The position numbers and the translations under genes are program-made. Shown piece after piece: positions 34,900 through 45,489 of a stretch of DNA of 64,000 nucleotides. Each line of letters starts with the position of its first letter. Within the stretch, counting starts at the first letter, position 1. This DNA is from Pisaster brevispinus (lineage: Eukaryota; Echinodermata; Asteroidea; Forcipulatida; Asteriidae), in assembly GCA_023634235.1 (NCBI GenBank), contig JAMKCF010000006.1:23327163-23391162 (forward strand). Direction: 5' to 3'. The notes beneath the pieces were generated by a model, which was not told where the DNA came from, made no database searches, and worked only from the letters and a program-made list of their open reading frames with translations.

Positions 34900-35581
34900 A
34901 TGAAAGGTAGAGAGACTGGTTATGTAATTCAGTGCATTATTGTGGTTTATTTGTTTTTGCCAATGCTCTTTTGCCTTCAAACCGATGTAGAAGTGGCAGT
35001 CTTTTTGTCAAGAAAATATCCAGTAGGAAATTTATTTGAAGAACCACGACTTCTTCCTGCCATAGAGGTTGCTGGAGATACCATCTCACGAAGAGTGGAT
35101 AGCGGCGAGTATGCAAACTTTACTCTCAAGTGGATTCATTCACAAACTGGATGCAGCTGGTCAGTACAGACCGTTATGGGAGCTGCCGCACGTCTGTACT
35201 TTGAAAACCATGTAATGGCGTTTTTTGGACCTGCTTGTAGCAACGGCATTCTAGGCATTGGTGACTTTGCTGCTTCGATGAATCTACCAATGTTCTCAGG
35301 TAGCGCTTATATACATGAATTGGACAATAAGGACAGGTACCCAACACTAACTCAGACTACTTACAAATCAAGTACGATGGTATCTTTCCTGAAGAGGCTA
35401 TTTGAGTTGTTTGGCTGGAATTCTTATTTCTTGCTCGGTAAGGGTTATGGATTCACTGTAACGAGATCCTCCATTGAAGATAATCTTCGTGATGCAGGAA
35501 TTCGAGGCTTTACTCTTGAGGTACACGACACCGAGACGGATTTTGAGATTCCTCTGAAAGAAGCTTCTACTATCGGCCGAA
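34900..35581 (+). CDS. V-B1: first coding exon, ANF-receptor lobe
   Basis: 227 residues plus one base, donor CGAA|GTGAGT, phase 1. Signal peptide MKGRETGYVIQCIIVVYLFL plus PMLFCLQ, then TDVEVAVFLSRKYPVG. Compared with the A type it has a longer first loop (NLFEEPRLLPAIEVAGDTIS), YANFTLKWIHSQTGCSW, a basic-to-neutral change in RLYFENHVMAFF, GPACSNGILGIGDF and PMFSGSAYIHELDN. It is the only intact B copy, with relics psi5 upstream and psi6 downstream. The start was chosen at the first ATG (AAAAATGAAA). In-frame read-through past the donor ends after about 16 residues. Confidence 0.92.
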
Positions 35582-36150
35582 GTGAGTATGGTACCATGTG
35601 GTCGCATGTCTCAAGAAAACATGAATAGGCTAATGGCATTTGTTTGTAAACTAGTCTTTACACTACGAGAATTTAAAATGGATGTTTATATCCAGTTAGT
35701 GTCTGGGTTGCTCATGTTTTCTTATCAGCAGGTTTCCTTGCGTAGCCTGTCTGATGACCAATTGTCTGATGTTAAAATTTGTGTATGGAAATAGGTTTCT
35801 TTTAGTAGCTGTATATACTTTTAAATGTTCATGTTTTAGTCAATCTTTGAGGATGTTGAGTTTGTGTGTTCCGCACCTACACCATTCTCAGATCATTGGT
35901 TCTTTTCCCGCGAGAGATAGGAGAAAGTGGACCTTTTATAGGGAAACTGTTCTTTCATCTTTAGACTTCACCGGAGGAGGTTCTTTATCTTCAACTTTCA
36001 CTTTGTGTATCAAAAGGTCACAAAACTGCTTGCAAACAGATTTTACGTCACTCTTAAGACATATGAAAGGGAGCCGTAGAATACATCAAATTAATGTCAC
36101 TAAAAGATAGTTTGAAGATTGAAAATGATCATTAGAACCTATTGATAAAA
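35400..36150. repeat. segmental duplication, copy 1 (V-B1 3' half and flank)
   Basis: From within the V-B1 exon (TTTGGCTGGAATTCTTAT) through GCTAATGGCATT, GTTAGTGTCTGG, CAGCAGGTTTCCTTGCGTAG and on to about 36150, the sequence recurs at 38037-38790. The break lies inside the exon. Confidence 0.8.
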
Positions 36151-36394
36151 GATTTTACTTTGCAGTAGATGATAAATTAGTTTTTCCTTTGAAGTGTGTG
36201 TGCCAAATCTGTCGCCGAAATGTTTACAAGACGACTACACACACGCACACACCCATGTAAATGGTGTGAACCGAGGACATCGCATGGTGTGGACTTAGTT
36301 TTTTTTAACGACGTTCCCATTGGTTTTGTACAACACCCGGGTCCCTTTTGTAAAAGTCCTCGGTTTCAACGGGTAGACACGCTCAAACTTACGG

Positions 36395-36550
36395 ATCCGG
36401 TATGTGGGGTCCTGCTATTGTTCTTCTATTATTTCCTTTTCTGAAGAAATCCTCTGTGGGGTACCACTATAACAAAGAAAACCTTGTGGGGTAGCGTTGT
36501 TTTTATTTTTAAAAGTATCCAGTAAGTTGGCGTGTGTGAGGGCACGCAAG
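36395..36550. repeat. dispersed repeat R1 copy
   Basis: GGTATGTGGGGTCCTGCTAT, CCTCTGTGGGGTACCA, CCTTGTGGGGTAGCG and CCAGTAAGTTGGCGTGTG, as at 4375-4690. Confidence 0.7.
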
Positions 36551-37163
36551 TGTGTAAACCCCTTCAATCGGGGACCTCCTGCTGTCCTTCTTTTGTTACT
36601 TTGTACAATTAACTTCTGGGCAACAGCTCCCCTTGGTTTTTTACACATTTTACAATTGGGGAGCTTTACCGAACCGGGGACCCTATTGTACTACTTTTTA
36701 TATAATTGGTACCCAGGTTGAAGGTGTTATACGCACCCACACACAGAAATCGTAGGGTGTTTGTGGGTAGGTGTGTATCGGCCTACGGAGTTCGTGCACC
36801 GACTATACGGGACGAACCTGCGGTCGGTAACGGCTTAATTAATGACCTTTCATTTGTATCGAAGTCTTTATGAATCGTTTTAATTGCAACTGGCATTATG
36901 ATTTAATTTGCAGAAAATAATTGACGAGTTCCGTACTTCAATTCAATATAAAGACTGAGAGCCCCAAGGACAAATTCAGTTTTGTGGTTCACTCATTTTC
37001 GAAAAGATAGAGTCCTTTTGAAAGTGGAGACAAAATTACAAGGCTCTAGAAACACGTGTAAATGGTACAAAATGGCATTTAAGTTGATTCTCTTTCACAG
37101 CAAAATCGTGAAGTGATCGAGCATCAAAAATCAAATCGGCATCTACATTCCACAGTGGAATTT

Positions 37164-37210
37164 CGACGCGTGTTCGTGGTTACGATTGGTCAATGCAGTA
37201 GGATAGGAAC
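37164..37210 (+). promoter_or_regulatory. conserved element upstream of V-C1 with inverted CCAAT box
   Basis: GACGCGTGTTCG, GGTTACGATTGGTCAATGCA and GTA lie about 125-160 bp before the V-C1 ATG. Nearly the same string is at 40563-40600 before V-C2. GATTGGTC is a CCAAT box on the minus strand. A TCAGTC initiator-like site follows at about 37286. Confidence 0.5.
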
Positions 37211-37324
37211 TTAATGGATCGGTCCATTATCAAGTTTTGAACCTAAATAACTACAAGAACTGTTCTGCAGCACAGTTTTCGTTGTCAGTCTCTGGTTTGG
37301 TTTACTTTAAAGTAAGAAGACAGT

Positions 37325-38000
37325 ATGGAGAGTGTAAGACAGCAGTTACGAAAAGTGATACTTTTGATTTTGACTTTGGCGACATGTTCTGGTTATGAAA
37401 CAATAACTGTAGATGTTGTAGTGTTTCTATTCAGAGGTGACCATATATACGGAGATACCCGTATCTTACCTGCCCTTGAGATTGCTCGTGAAACCATCTC
37501 ACACCGTGTGGAGAGAGGCGAGTATGCCAACTTCACACTACGGTGGGTTTACTCGGCGAATGGTTGTAGTCGTGGACGAGTTGTCTACGCCTCCGGGATC
37601 GCTGCGCAATTTTACTTTGAACGCAATGTAGTGGCTTATTTCGGTCCATCGTGCAGCAAAGACTTGCAAAGTGTGGCCGACTTTGCTGCTTCGATGAATA
37701 TACCAATCTTCTCAGGAAGTGCTGGGTCACATGAATTGGAAAACAAAGGAAGATATCCTACTTTGACTAACACTGTTAACAAAGTGAGTACGATGGTGTC
37801 TTTCATGAAGAAACTGTTGGAGTTCTATGGTTGGGATTCCATTGTTTTGATCATTAAAGGTATTCTATTTACAAATCCCGGTAACGCAATCGAAGATGGT
37901 TTACGAGAGAATGGAGTACGAGCACAATCTTTCTTCTTGAGTGGGAATGATGATAGCAAGTTTGGGTCAACTCTTCAACAAGCCGCATCAATTAGCCAAA
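37325..38000 (+). CDS. V-C1: first coding exon, ANF-receptor lobe
   Basis: 225 residues plus one base, donor CAAA|GTAAGT, phase 1. MESVRQQLRKVILLILTLAT begins the signal peptide. The mature part starts TVDVVVFLFRGDHIYGDTRI and passes YANFTLRWVYSANGCSRGRV, FERNVVAYFGPSCSKDLQ, SAGSHELENKGRYPTLTNTV and FYGWDSIVLIIKG. It ends ENGVRAQSFFLSGNDDSKFG and SISQ. C copies differ from A copies at almost every loop position but keep both cysteines, the NFT site and PIFSGSAG. Read-through of the donor hits TAG after two codons, so an unspliced product would end almost at the exon edge. Thirty bases on, a half exon of another subfamily (psi6) is fused in. Confidence 0.92.
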
Positions 38001-38029
38001 GTAAGTAGATATAAGAGAGTTGTTACGTA

Positions 38030-38214
38030 AATTGAAGCTTCATTTGGCTGGAACTCTTATTTTTTGCTCGGTAAGGGTTATGGATTCACTGTAACGAGAT
38101 CCTCCATTGAAGATAATCTTCGTGATGCAGGAATACAAGGCTTTAAGCTTGAGGTACACGACACAGAGACGGATTTTGAGATTCCTCTTAAAAACGTTTC
38201 TACTATCGGCCCAA
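38030..38214 (+). pseudogene. V half-exon psi6 (B-type 3' part)
   Basis: An open frame corresponds to FGWNSYFLLGKGYGFTVTRS to the exon end of V-B1, with substitutions (IQGFKLEV, PLKNVSTIGPS) and a kept donor CAA|GTGAGT at 38215. The 5' two thirds are missing: the segment starts 30 bases after the V-C1 donor. It comes from the 35400-36150 duplication. Its frame remains open, so use as an extra alternative exon is not excluded, but the AG before CTTCATTTGG has a poor pyrimidine tract. Confidence 0.85.
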
Positions 38215-38219
38215 GTGAG

Positions 38220-40560
38220 TATGTTACTATGAGGCTGCATATCTCAAGAAGACAATAATTAAGGCTAATGGCATTCGTTTACTCTACGAGAATTTTATTA
38301 TGGACGTTATCGCCAGTTAGTGTCTGGACTGCTCATCTGTTCTTATCAGCAGGTTTCCTTGCGTAGCCTGCCTGACCTGTCTTCTCTCCTAAGATTTGTG
38401 TACAATAATGGGTCTCTTTTACTAGCAGTTAACACATTTTAATGCTTATGTTTTATTCAATCTTTAAGGATGGCGAGTTTTTGTGAGTTTGTTCCGGACC
38501 TCTACCATTCTCTTATGATTGGTTCTTCCTGGAAGAGAAATAGAGGGGGGGGGGGGAGGAAGGAGGCCTATCATAATAGGAAAACGTTTCACCGAAGACG
38601 ATTCGTTACAGTCCTTCAACAATTTTCACTTTACTGTGTAGAGTATGAGATAACAGTATTTTAAGTGTCAAAAGAGCGGTTTCCGAAAAAAAAAAATCGT
38701 CGGTCTTTGGACATTTTATTAGGGGTACCTAGAATGAATCCAATTAGTGTCGCTAAAAAAACGATGTACTGAAGATTGACAATGATCCTTAAATTTTCTT
38801 ATAACAATCTTCCTCTTAAAGTTTTGACTGACAAACTAATGTTGCCTTAACTTTAATTAGACGATCAAAACTGTCCTTATAAAATGAAAAATCCAAAATG
38901 AAACACAAATAATTTGTCATAATATCCAGAATCTCACACATTTCTTTCAATGTATTATTATCCTTAAGCCTCGGTTGTGACGCTGCCTTCCCGTTGGCCA
39001 CTCATAAGGAGTTCCACGCATAGGACACTGCCCACCCATTACTACATTCCGTAAACTGGGCGCGTGTGCAAGGAGTCAGTGCGTGTGGAGTGTTATACTG
39101 GGTGAGCACTCAAACATTACACATCCAGTGCGTGGACTAGTGCAAAGGGATGGCGCATAACAGCCATGCCTTCAAGGCTAACATACTCACTGCTTTAGAC
39201 ACGGTTTTTAAGTAAGTTTATGTTGCAAACCCCATAGTGTACACGAATTATACGGGAACAACCTTCAGTAGCGGATTGGCTCAATGTATGGCCCTTCATT
39301 TAACATGGAAGTATTTGTTAATCGTTTTAATGGAAAGGGACCAATGATTGCAGAATATAATCGATAGAATCTGCACTTTGATTCAAGGACCTTCTTATGA
39401 ACCCATCGTGTAACTTAAAGGTTTGGTGAACTAAAGACCTACTTTAACGAAAACGGCAACAAGTGATCTTTGCTGAATTTCATTTTAAATGTTTTCAGTC
39501 AATAAGGAAATTGAGTTTACATGAGGTTTAACAGATTTTAGTTGAATGTGTAAAAAACAATCATTTTGAATTCCCTCCTGGTGTTTTTCAGACAGATTTG
39601 CGAAAAGCCCTGTTACATCATCATTCATGTTACGTCATGTGGGAGCTTCGTTTTGTTTAGCCGCTTTGTTGCACATGGCGGTATAATAAAGCAACATCCG
39701 CCACATGACGTCAACGAATTGTCATTTGACGCACGCCGTCAACGGCAGAAGTCTTTCTAGTTTTTAAAAACCTTGAGGCTGGGACCTAATTTTTTGCTCA
39801 ATAATAATAAAAAATATTAAGAATCGTACAAATATCAAAATTACTGTGAAATGATAAACAAACACATTTTAAACAAGTTTAAAAAGCATTCCCGTAGAAC
39901 GTCTTGTACTAAAGTTATAGCTGTTTAATTAAGTATTTATATTTTTACGTTATACCGTTTATTTATTAATCATTAATTCAGTTGGAAAGTCACCTTGTAC
40001 GTTTCCATATATATTTTACGTGATTTATTTGTCTTCAGAAACGCCAAGAAAAATACTTAGGTCATTTGCTCATATGGTTTGATTCCTTTTGTGATGCCAC
40101 ATGCATTACATACAGATAATCGAGATGGTTGAGTTTTTTTTTTTAATGGAAAGAACACATATTTTGTCATCACAAATAGCTCAGGAATAAGTTTTGTAAA
40201 GATTACGTCACCGAAGCTAGGTCCAATGTTTAAAATCAAGTCTCGCTGTGTACATTTGAATTAACTCTTCTTTAAAATCGCGAAAGCACGAAAACTTGAG
40301 TGCCAAACGACGAAAACAGATATTGACTTTAAAAAAATGTAAAAAGGAGAAGAAGAAGAAAAAAACCCCCAAACAAACATAAAAACATATAGAATCATAA
40401 TTATTCAATCAACGGATCCAGTGTAATATGAGCCTCGTGGCCACATACCAGCAAAGGTGGCCACATGGGTACCGGTCGCCCCCCTCCCACCCCCCGGTCA
40501 CCACCCGAAATGCTGGAATCTGTATAAGGAATTTTTATTTGCAGTACTTTCTCAGACTTT
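38220..40560. other. spacer between V-C1 and V-C2, with duplicated blocks
   Basis: 38220-38790 copies the flank of V-B1. About 39300-39970 is shared with 46150-46750 (AAAAAACAATCATTTTGAAT, CGAAAAGCCCTGTTAC, GCCGTCAACGGCAGAAG). Both copies hold a perfect CRE-like TGACGTCA (39706-39713 and 46534-46541). No gene. Confidence 0.6.
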
Positions 40561-40562
40561 TG

Positions 40563-40600
40563 GACGCGTGTTCGGGGTTGTGATTGGTCGATGCAGTAAG
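40563..40600 (+). promoter_or_regulatory. conserved element upstream of V-C2 with inverted CCAAT box
   Basis: GACGCGTGTTCGGGGTTGTG followed by ATTGGTCGATGCAGTA, as at V-C1. Here it is about 400 bp from the ATG. The intervening ~250 extra bases look like an insertion relative to V-C1. Confidence 0.5.
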
Positions 40601-40944
40601 AGGCGGAGCTTATGAATCGGACGTTTCATGAAGTCTAAAATTTAAGTTACCACATAAACTATTGTCATTTAAGTAATATTTAAATCAAATAACATTGTTA
40701 TCTGTCCGAAATGAGTTGCCTCTTTATAGTAGGACATATAGGTCAAATTTATTCCCTTGTTCTTTTTCTTGAATGATGTTCTAATATTTGTTTTTCCCCA
40801 TGACACGATAATGGAAAACGTAAGTTATGAATTCACACAAAGATTGAAGATAGCTCGGGACAAACTTGACCTTGAGGCACATCCGATTGATGGATGCTTT
40901 TCATACATATTGATTCCCTTGCGTAGTCATCACAGTTGTGGACC

Positions 40945-40952
40945 TATAAAAA
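40945..40952 (+). promoter_or_regulatory. TATA-like box before V-C2
   Basis: TATAAAAA 49 bp before the V-C2 ATG, followed by GTCAGCCTCTGGTTT. A matching GTCAGTCTCTGGTTT precedes V-C1. The spacing from TATA to the TCA (19 bp) is shorter than the usual ~30, so its role is uncertain. Confidence 0.35.
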
Positions 40953-41000
40953 TGAATTTTGTCAGCCTCTGGTTTAATTAACCCTTACATAAACGACAGT

Positions 41001-41676
41001 ATGGAGAGTGTTAGACAGCAGTTACGAAAAGTGATAGTTTTGATTTTGACTTTGGCAACATGTTCTTGTAATGAAACAGTAACTGTAGATGTTGTAGTAG
41101 TTCTGTTCAAAGGTGACTATATATACGGAGATACCCGTATCTTACCTGCCCTTGAGATTGCTCGTGAAACCATCTCACACCGTGTGGAGAGAGGCGAGTA
41201 TGCCAACTTCACTCTACGGTGGGTTTACTCGGCGGATGGTTGTAGTCGTGGACGAGTTGTCTACGCCTCCGGGATCGCTGCGCAATTTTACTTTGAACGG
41301 ACCGTAGTGGCGTATTTCGGTCCATCGTGCAGCAATGACTTGCAAAGTGTGGCTGACTTTGCTGCTTCGATGAATATACCAATCTTCTCAGGAAGTGCTG
41401 GGTCACATGAATTGGAAAACAAAGGAAGATATCCTACTTTGACTAACACTGTTAACAAAGTGAGTACGATGGTGTCTTTCATGAAGAAACTGTTGGAGTT
41501 CTATGGTTGGGATTCCATTGTTTTGATCATTAAAGGTATTCTATTTACAAATCCCGGTAACGCAATCGAAGATGGTTTACGAGAAAATGGAGTACGAGCA
41601 CAATCTTTCTTCTTGAGTTGGAATGATGATAGCAAGTTTGAGTCAACTCTTCAACAAGCCGCATCAATTAGCCAGA
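41001..41676 (+). CDS. V-C2: first coding exon, ANF-receptor lobe
   Basis: 225 residues plus one base, donor CAGA|GTAAGT, phase 1. Close copy of V-C1. Replacements are few: VIVLILTLATCSCNETVTVD, VVLFKGDYIYGD, SADGCS, ERTVVAYF, SCSNDLQ and SWNDDSKFES. The 3' half (from SVADFAASMN) is nearly identical in DNA to V-C1. The ATG at 41001 is chosen over an upstream non-ATG frame because MESVRQQLRKV is common to all three C copies. A TAG follows two codons after the donor. Confidence 0.92.
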
Positions 41677-41689
41677 GTAAGTAGACACA

Positions 41690-44220
41690 AGAGAGTTTTA
41701 AAGCTGTACTTTACTTCGCATCGGATAGACCAACTATCATCCGGCACATCAAATTGAGGAACGTGCTGCGCATTTGACTCATGGAGTTATGTTAGCCTCA
41801 GAAGCAAATATTAACCTTTCAAATGATTACAGAACTATGATTATTTTTCTTGAGTGATAGGACGACTTTGACACTCAATTTTCCCTCCTCGTTTTGTAAC
41901 ACATTTCGAGAGAAAAACAATTATTTAAAAGCGCGATGCTTTTTTTTTAAAATTTGTCTTTAGTTATTTTGTTTTGTTTTGCGCATAAACAAATAAAGTA
42001 GCGGAACTCGTTACAAATTGTATCATTATGTTAAAAAAAAAACTATAACATTTTGATAAGTGTAACACTGATCAAAATGTTCTTGTTTTGTGGGGCAACA
42101 ACGCCAAATTTCGCAAAAAGCCCTTCAGCGCCCATGGAATCAAAACAACACTGCAACGTCAAAACTTTAAAACTCCACACAGACTGAGTATTACATGCAA
42201 ACAGGCATCTCTGAAACGAAAATATTAAGATGATCAAAATGTCGGAAAGCAGCGCACTCGTTCTTTTATGAGCTCTTGTAATATTCTATTTCGAGCTCTC
42301 GAAATTATTTATTTGATCTCCCGAAATGATTTCGAGCGAAATATTTTTGGGAACAGCAAATGATTGCGCAATAATTTATTTCAAGCTTTTGCAATAACTT
42401 ATTCGAGCTCCCGTCATAATTAATATTTCAGCTGAAGAAATGATTTCAACCAAATAATTTTGAGAGCGGGAAATTATTATGGGATAATTTATTTCGAGTT
42501 TTGCTATAATTTATTTCCAGCCGTGCCAATATTTTATTCCGAGCGCACAACAATTTTTTTTTGAGCCTTCGAAAATATTTTGAGCGAAATGATTTGATGA
42601 GAACTTTCGGGAGCGCAATATAAATGACTTAAAGTGAAATAAATGTTTGTTTCTGTTTTTAGTATTTTTCCATTGAGTGCTCCGTAGTAACAAACCTTGA
42701 TCTAGGAACAACTTAAAAGTAATTTCAGATTTTGTAAAGAACTTTTTGTGTGAGCCCTTCATCATTATAAACTATTCAAGGACCATTTTTACAACTTGTA
42801 ATCCTTTCGAGAGTTGTTAACAAACATCGTCGTATTTGCCTCTTTTTGCTGTTTCTTGAATCCACCGACCGCACATTTGCTCCACATCTTATACAAACAT
42901 CCTTTATAGAAAAAAGAACTTGAAGAAATTGGAAACGATCTAAAGGAACCAACAGTAAACACATAAGGACGAACATAAGTTCTTCACCAGTTCGCAGTAC
43001 GATATCTTGGTTCCAATCATACGAGGGCGCCGCCAACGGTGATAAAAAACAGTAGTTCAAAATTTGAAAAAGGGGACTAGTTTTTACTAACAAGTTTCAG
43101 CAAAATTGCAGCGCAGAAAATGTCAAACTTACGACCTAATAATAACGTAACAGATAATAGAGGGTCAAACTTGTTTTCGTAAATTCGTTCAAGTTGATCT
43201 TCAAGGGGTTTGGTCATAGCCATTACTTCTAGTGCGGTACCTCCCTTTGGGGTTTTTGTAAACAGCTGGTAATGATCTTTTTAAACATCTGCTCTGGTTG
43301 CCATGGTTTTGTTGGACTTTTCTGAGCGATGGGATTCAGGTTTTGTCTGAGTTTTTGCTGGTTTTTTTTACCAATTTGTTTTTATTGGAAATGTTTCGTA
43401 AAGGGGTATGTCCAACCTCGTTCCCAGTGGTATACGATCTCGACGCGCCGTTTTGGTTTTTTCCCAGAATGCCTTGCTCGATCGTAACCCCTGGAAGTGT
43501 GACTTTAAAATATTCATTTGTACTGGATATTTCAACCAGTCCTGTGGTTTATCAATTCTGTGTTAAAGACTACACAGAGCGTGCTGTCAAAAGACGCATC
43601 AAGTCGTAGAGCAACCAGCCTCAATCCCATGTGTGATCGATCCCGCTCAAGTATGGTAACGCGCAAAAGAGGCATAAAGACAAAAACCAACTGGTCCCAG
43701 CCTGGCTACTATAGACAGCGCCGTATCGATACCTCTGGTCATTAATCCCTGGTAGGGATGTACTGAGAAACAACGCCGATTGGCTCCCAAGGGTGACTAC
43801 TTTGCGTGCACGCTTGTTAAAAGCTTTCGAGCTTAAACCGTCATTCCAGGTTCTTTGCAAAAAACTAACAAGTACAGGACAAAATTTTGGGCACTTCGTG
43901 AATGCGCAAAAGCCGGAGCTTTCATGCTTGGTACTGTGCCAAATGTACAATCAACGCGGTCGTGCATACAAGGTGTGGTTAACAGGTTTTTTTGCTCTTC
44001 TTGAAAATGCATTTCCAGGTTCTTATAGGGGTTTGGCCTGTCATCAACTTAGCATACTAACGAAACTAGATAATCTTGAAACCAATAACTTATAAACAGA
44101 GCTGCATTTCAGAACTAACCTGTTGTGATTTAATATAATGCTGGGTAATACCGTCGGCCCCAACTGAAAAGAATTAAAGTATTACAACCACTCAGAAGTA
44201 CCTTGGTAGTGAATATGCTA
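41690..44220. other. spacer between V-C2 and V-C3
   Basis: 41700-41830 repeats the flank that also follows V-C3 (45500-45620). From 42250 to 42600, degenerate short repeats of the CGAG.T(C/T).(C/T)GAAAT.ATTTATTT type form an unusual AT/CGAG alternation. 43230-43420 is shared with 45920-46090. 43718-43835 is the repeat also at 31720-31830. No gene supported. Confidence 0.5.
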
Positions 44221-44690
44221 TTGTGAGAGTATATATCACGAGCGGCGGAGAAAGACAATTATTAAAAGTCGGCATTCGATAAATACATTTATAAAGGTCA
44301 AAGAAATTCTACTGAAAAGGCTTCAGAGGAGAAATTATTTTATTCAATGTCGGCATTCAATAAATAGAAGTTCTATGGAATTACTGGAATTACTACTCTT
44401 CATCGACCAAAAATGCGTGTTGTAAATTTACACAATAGATTACTTTCACCACTTGGGAAAAAAACGCAGAAACCTTTTTGATTTCATTTCACAAAGAAAA
44501 TAACTCCTCTGTCGACTCAAGTCAATCTGCTCACCAGGAAGAGTATAACAAGCTGGATGTTCCGGAGTTAGTTCATAGCAGGCTGTCTGGACCATTAGGA
44601 GGACGATGTAGATATCACGATGTAGATATACAAATTGGACTGGGTATCGAAAAACTTGGTTTTTGTTTCCAAATTGGTGTGTAAAAGTTT
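44220..44690 (+). promoter_or_regulatory. conserved upstream block of V-C3
   Basis: TATCACGAGCGGCGGAGAAA, GTCGGCATTC, ATAGATTACTTTCACC, CGCAGAAACC, TTTGATTTCATTTCACAAAG and GAAGAGTATAACAAGCTGGA / GTTCCGGAGTTA recur in order upstream of V-D2 (51170-51520). The earlier part also recurs before the dead site at 57.3 kb. Exons of two subfamilies (C and D) therefore share one upstream module. Confidence 0.6.
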
Positions 44691-44768
44691 AACTCTTTGC
44701 CTTATCGTTGATATTTCAACCAGCTTGAGTATAAATATACTTACGTACAGAAGTTCTTGAGATTCATC

Positions 44769-44776
44769 TATAAAAG
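44769..44776 (+). promoter_or_regulatory. TATA box candidate of V-C3
   Basis: TATAAAAG, 34 bp before the V-C3 ATG. It would place initiation almost at the ATG. A second TATAAATA at about 44731 would give a more usual short 5' UTR. Confidence 0.4.
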
Positions 44777-44802
44777 AGCCGTATCTAAAGTAAATCGACA
44801 GT

Positions 44803-45478
44803 ATGGAGAGTGTAAGACAGCAGTTACGAAAAGTGATACTTTTGATTGTGACTTTGGCGACATGTTCTTGTAATGAAACAGTAACTGTAGATGTTGTAGT
44901 GATTCTGACTAGAAGTGACTATATATACGGAGACACCCGTATCTTACCTGCCCTTGAGATTGCTCGTGAAACCATCTCACACCGTGTGGAGAGAGGCGAG
45001 TATGCCAATTTCACTCTACGGTGGGTTTACTCGGCGGATGGTTGTAGTCATGGACGAGTTGTCTACGCCTCCGGGATCGCTGCGCAATTTTACTTTGAAC
45101 GGAATGTAGTGGCGTATTTCGGTCCACCGTGCAGCGGCGACTTGCAAAGTGTGGCCGACTTTGCTGCTTCGATGAATGTACCAATCTTCTCAGGGAGTGC
45201 TGGGTCACATGAATTGGAAAGTAAACTAAGATACCCTACTGTGACTAATACTGTTAACAAAGTGAGTACGATGGTGTCTTTCATGATGAAACTGTTGGAG
45301 TTCTATGGTTGGGATTCCATTGTGTTGATCATTAAAGGTTTCATATTTACAGTCCCTGGTAAAGCTATCGAAGATGATTTTCGAGAAAATGAAATACGAA
45401 CACAATCTTTCTTATTGAGTTGGAATGATGATAGCAAGTTTGAGTCAACTCTTCAACAAGCCGCATCAATTAGCCAAA
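44803..45478 (+). CDS. V-C3: first coding exon, ANF-receptor lobe
   Basis: 225 residues plus one base, donor CAAA|GTAAGT, phase 1. C-type with private changes: VVILTRSDYIYGD, DGCSHGRV, FGPPCSGDL, NVPIFSG, ELESKLRYPTVTNTV, MMKLLEFYGWDS, KGFIFTVPGKAIEDDFRENE and IRTQSFLLSWND. Changes cluster in the first loop after VVV, the cysteine loops and the 3' fifth. The core (RILPALEIARETISHRVERG) is invariant. Psi3 at 19.2 kb shares SKLRYP and other V-C3 features, so this subtype was once also near the 5' end of the cluster. Confidence 0.92.
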
Positions 45479-45489
45479 GTAAGTAGATA

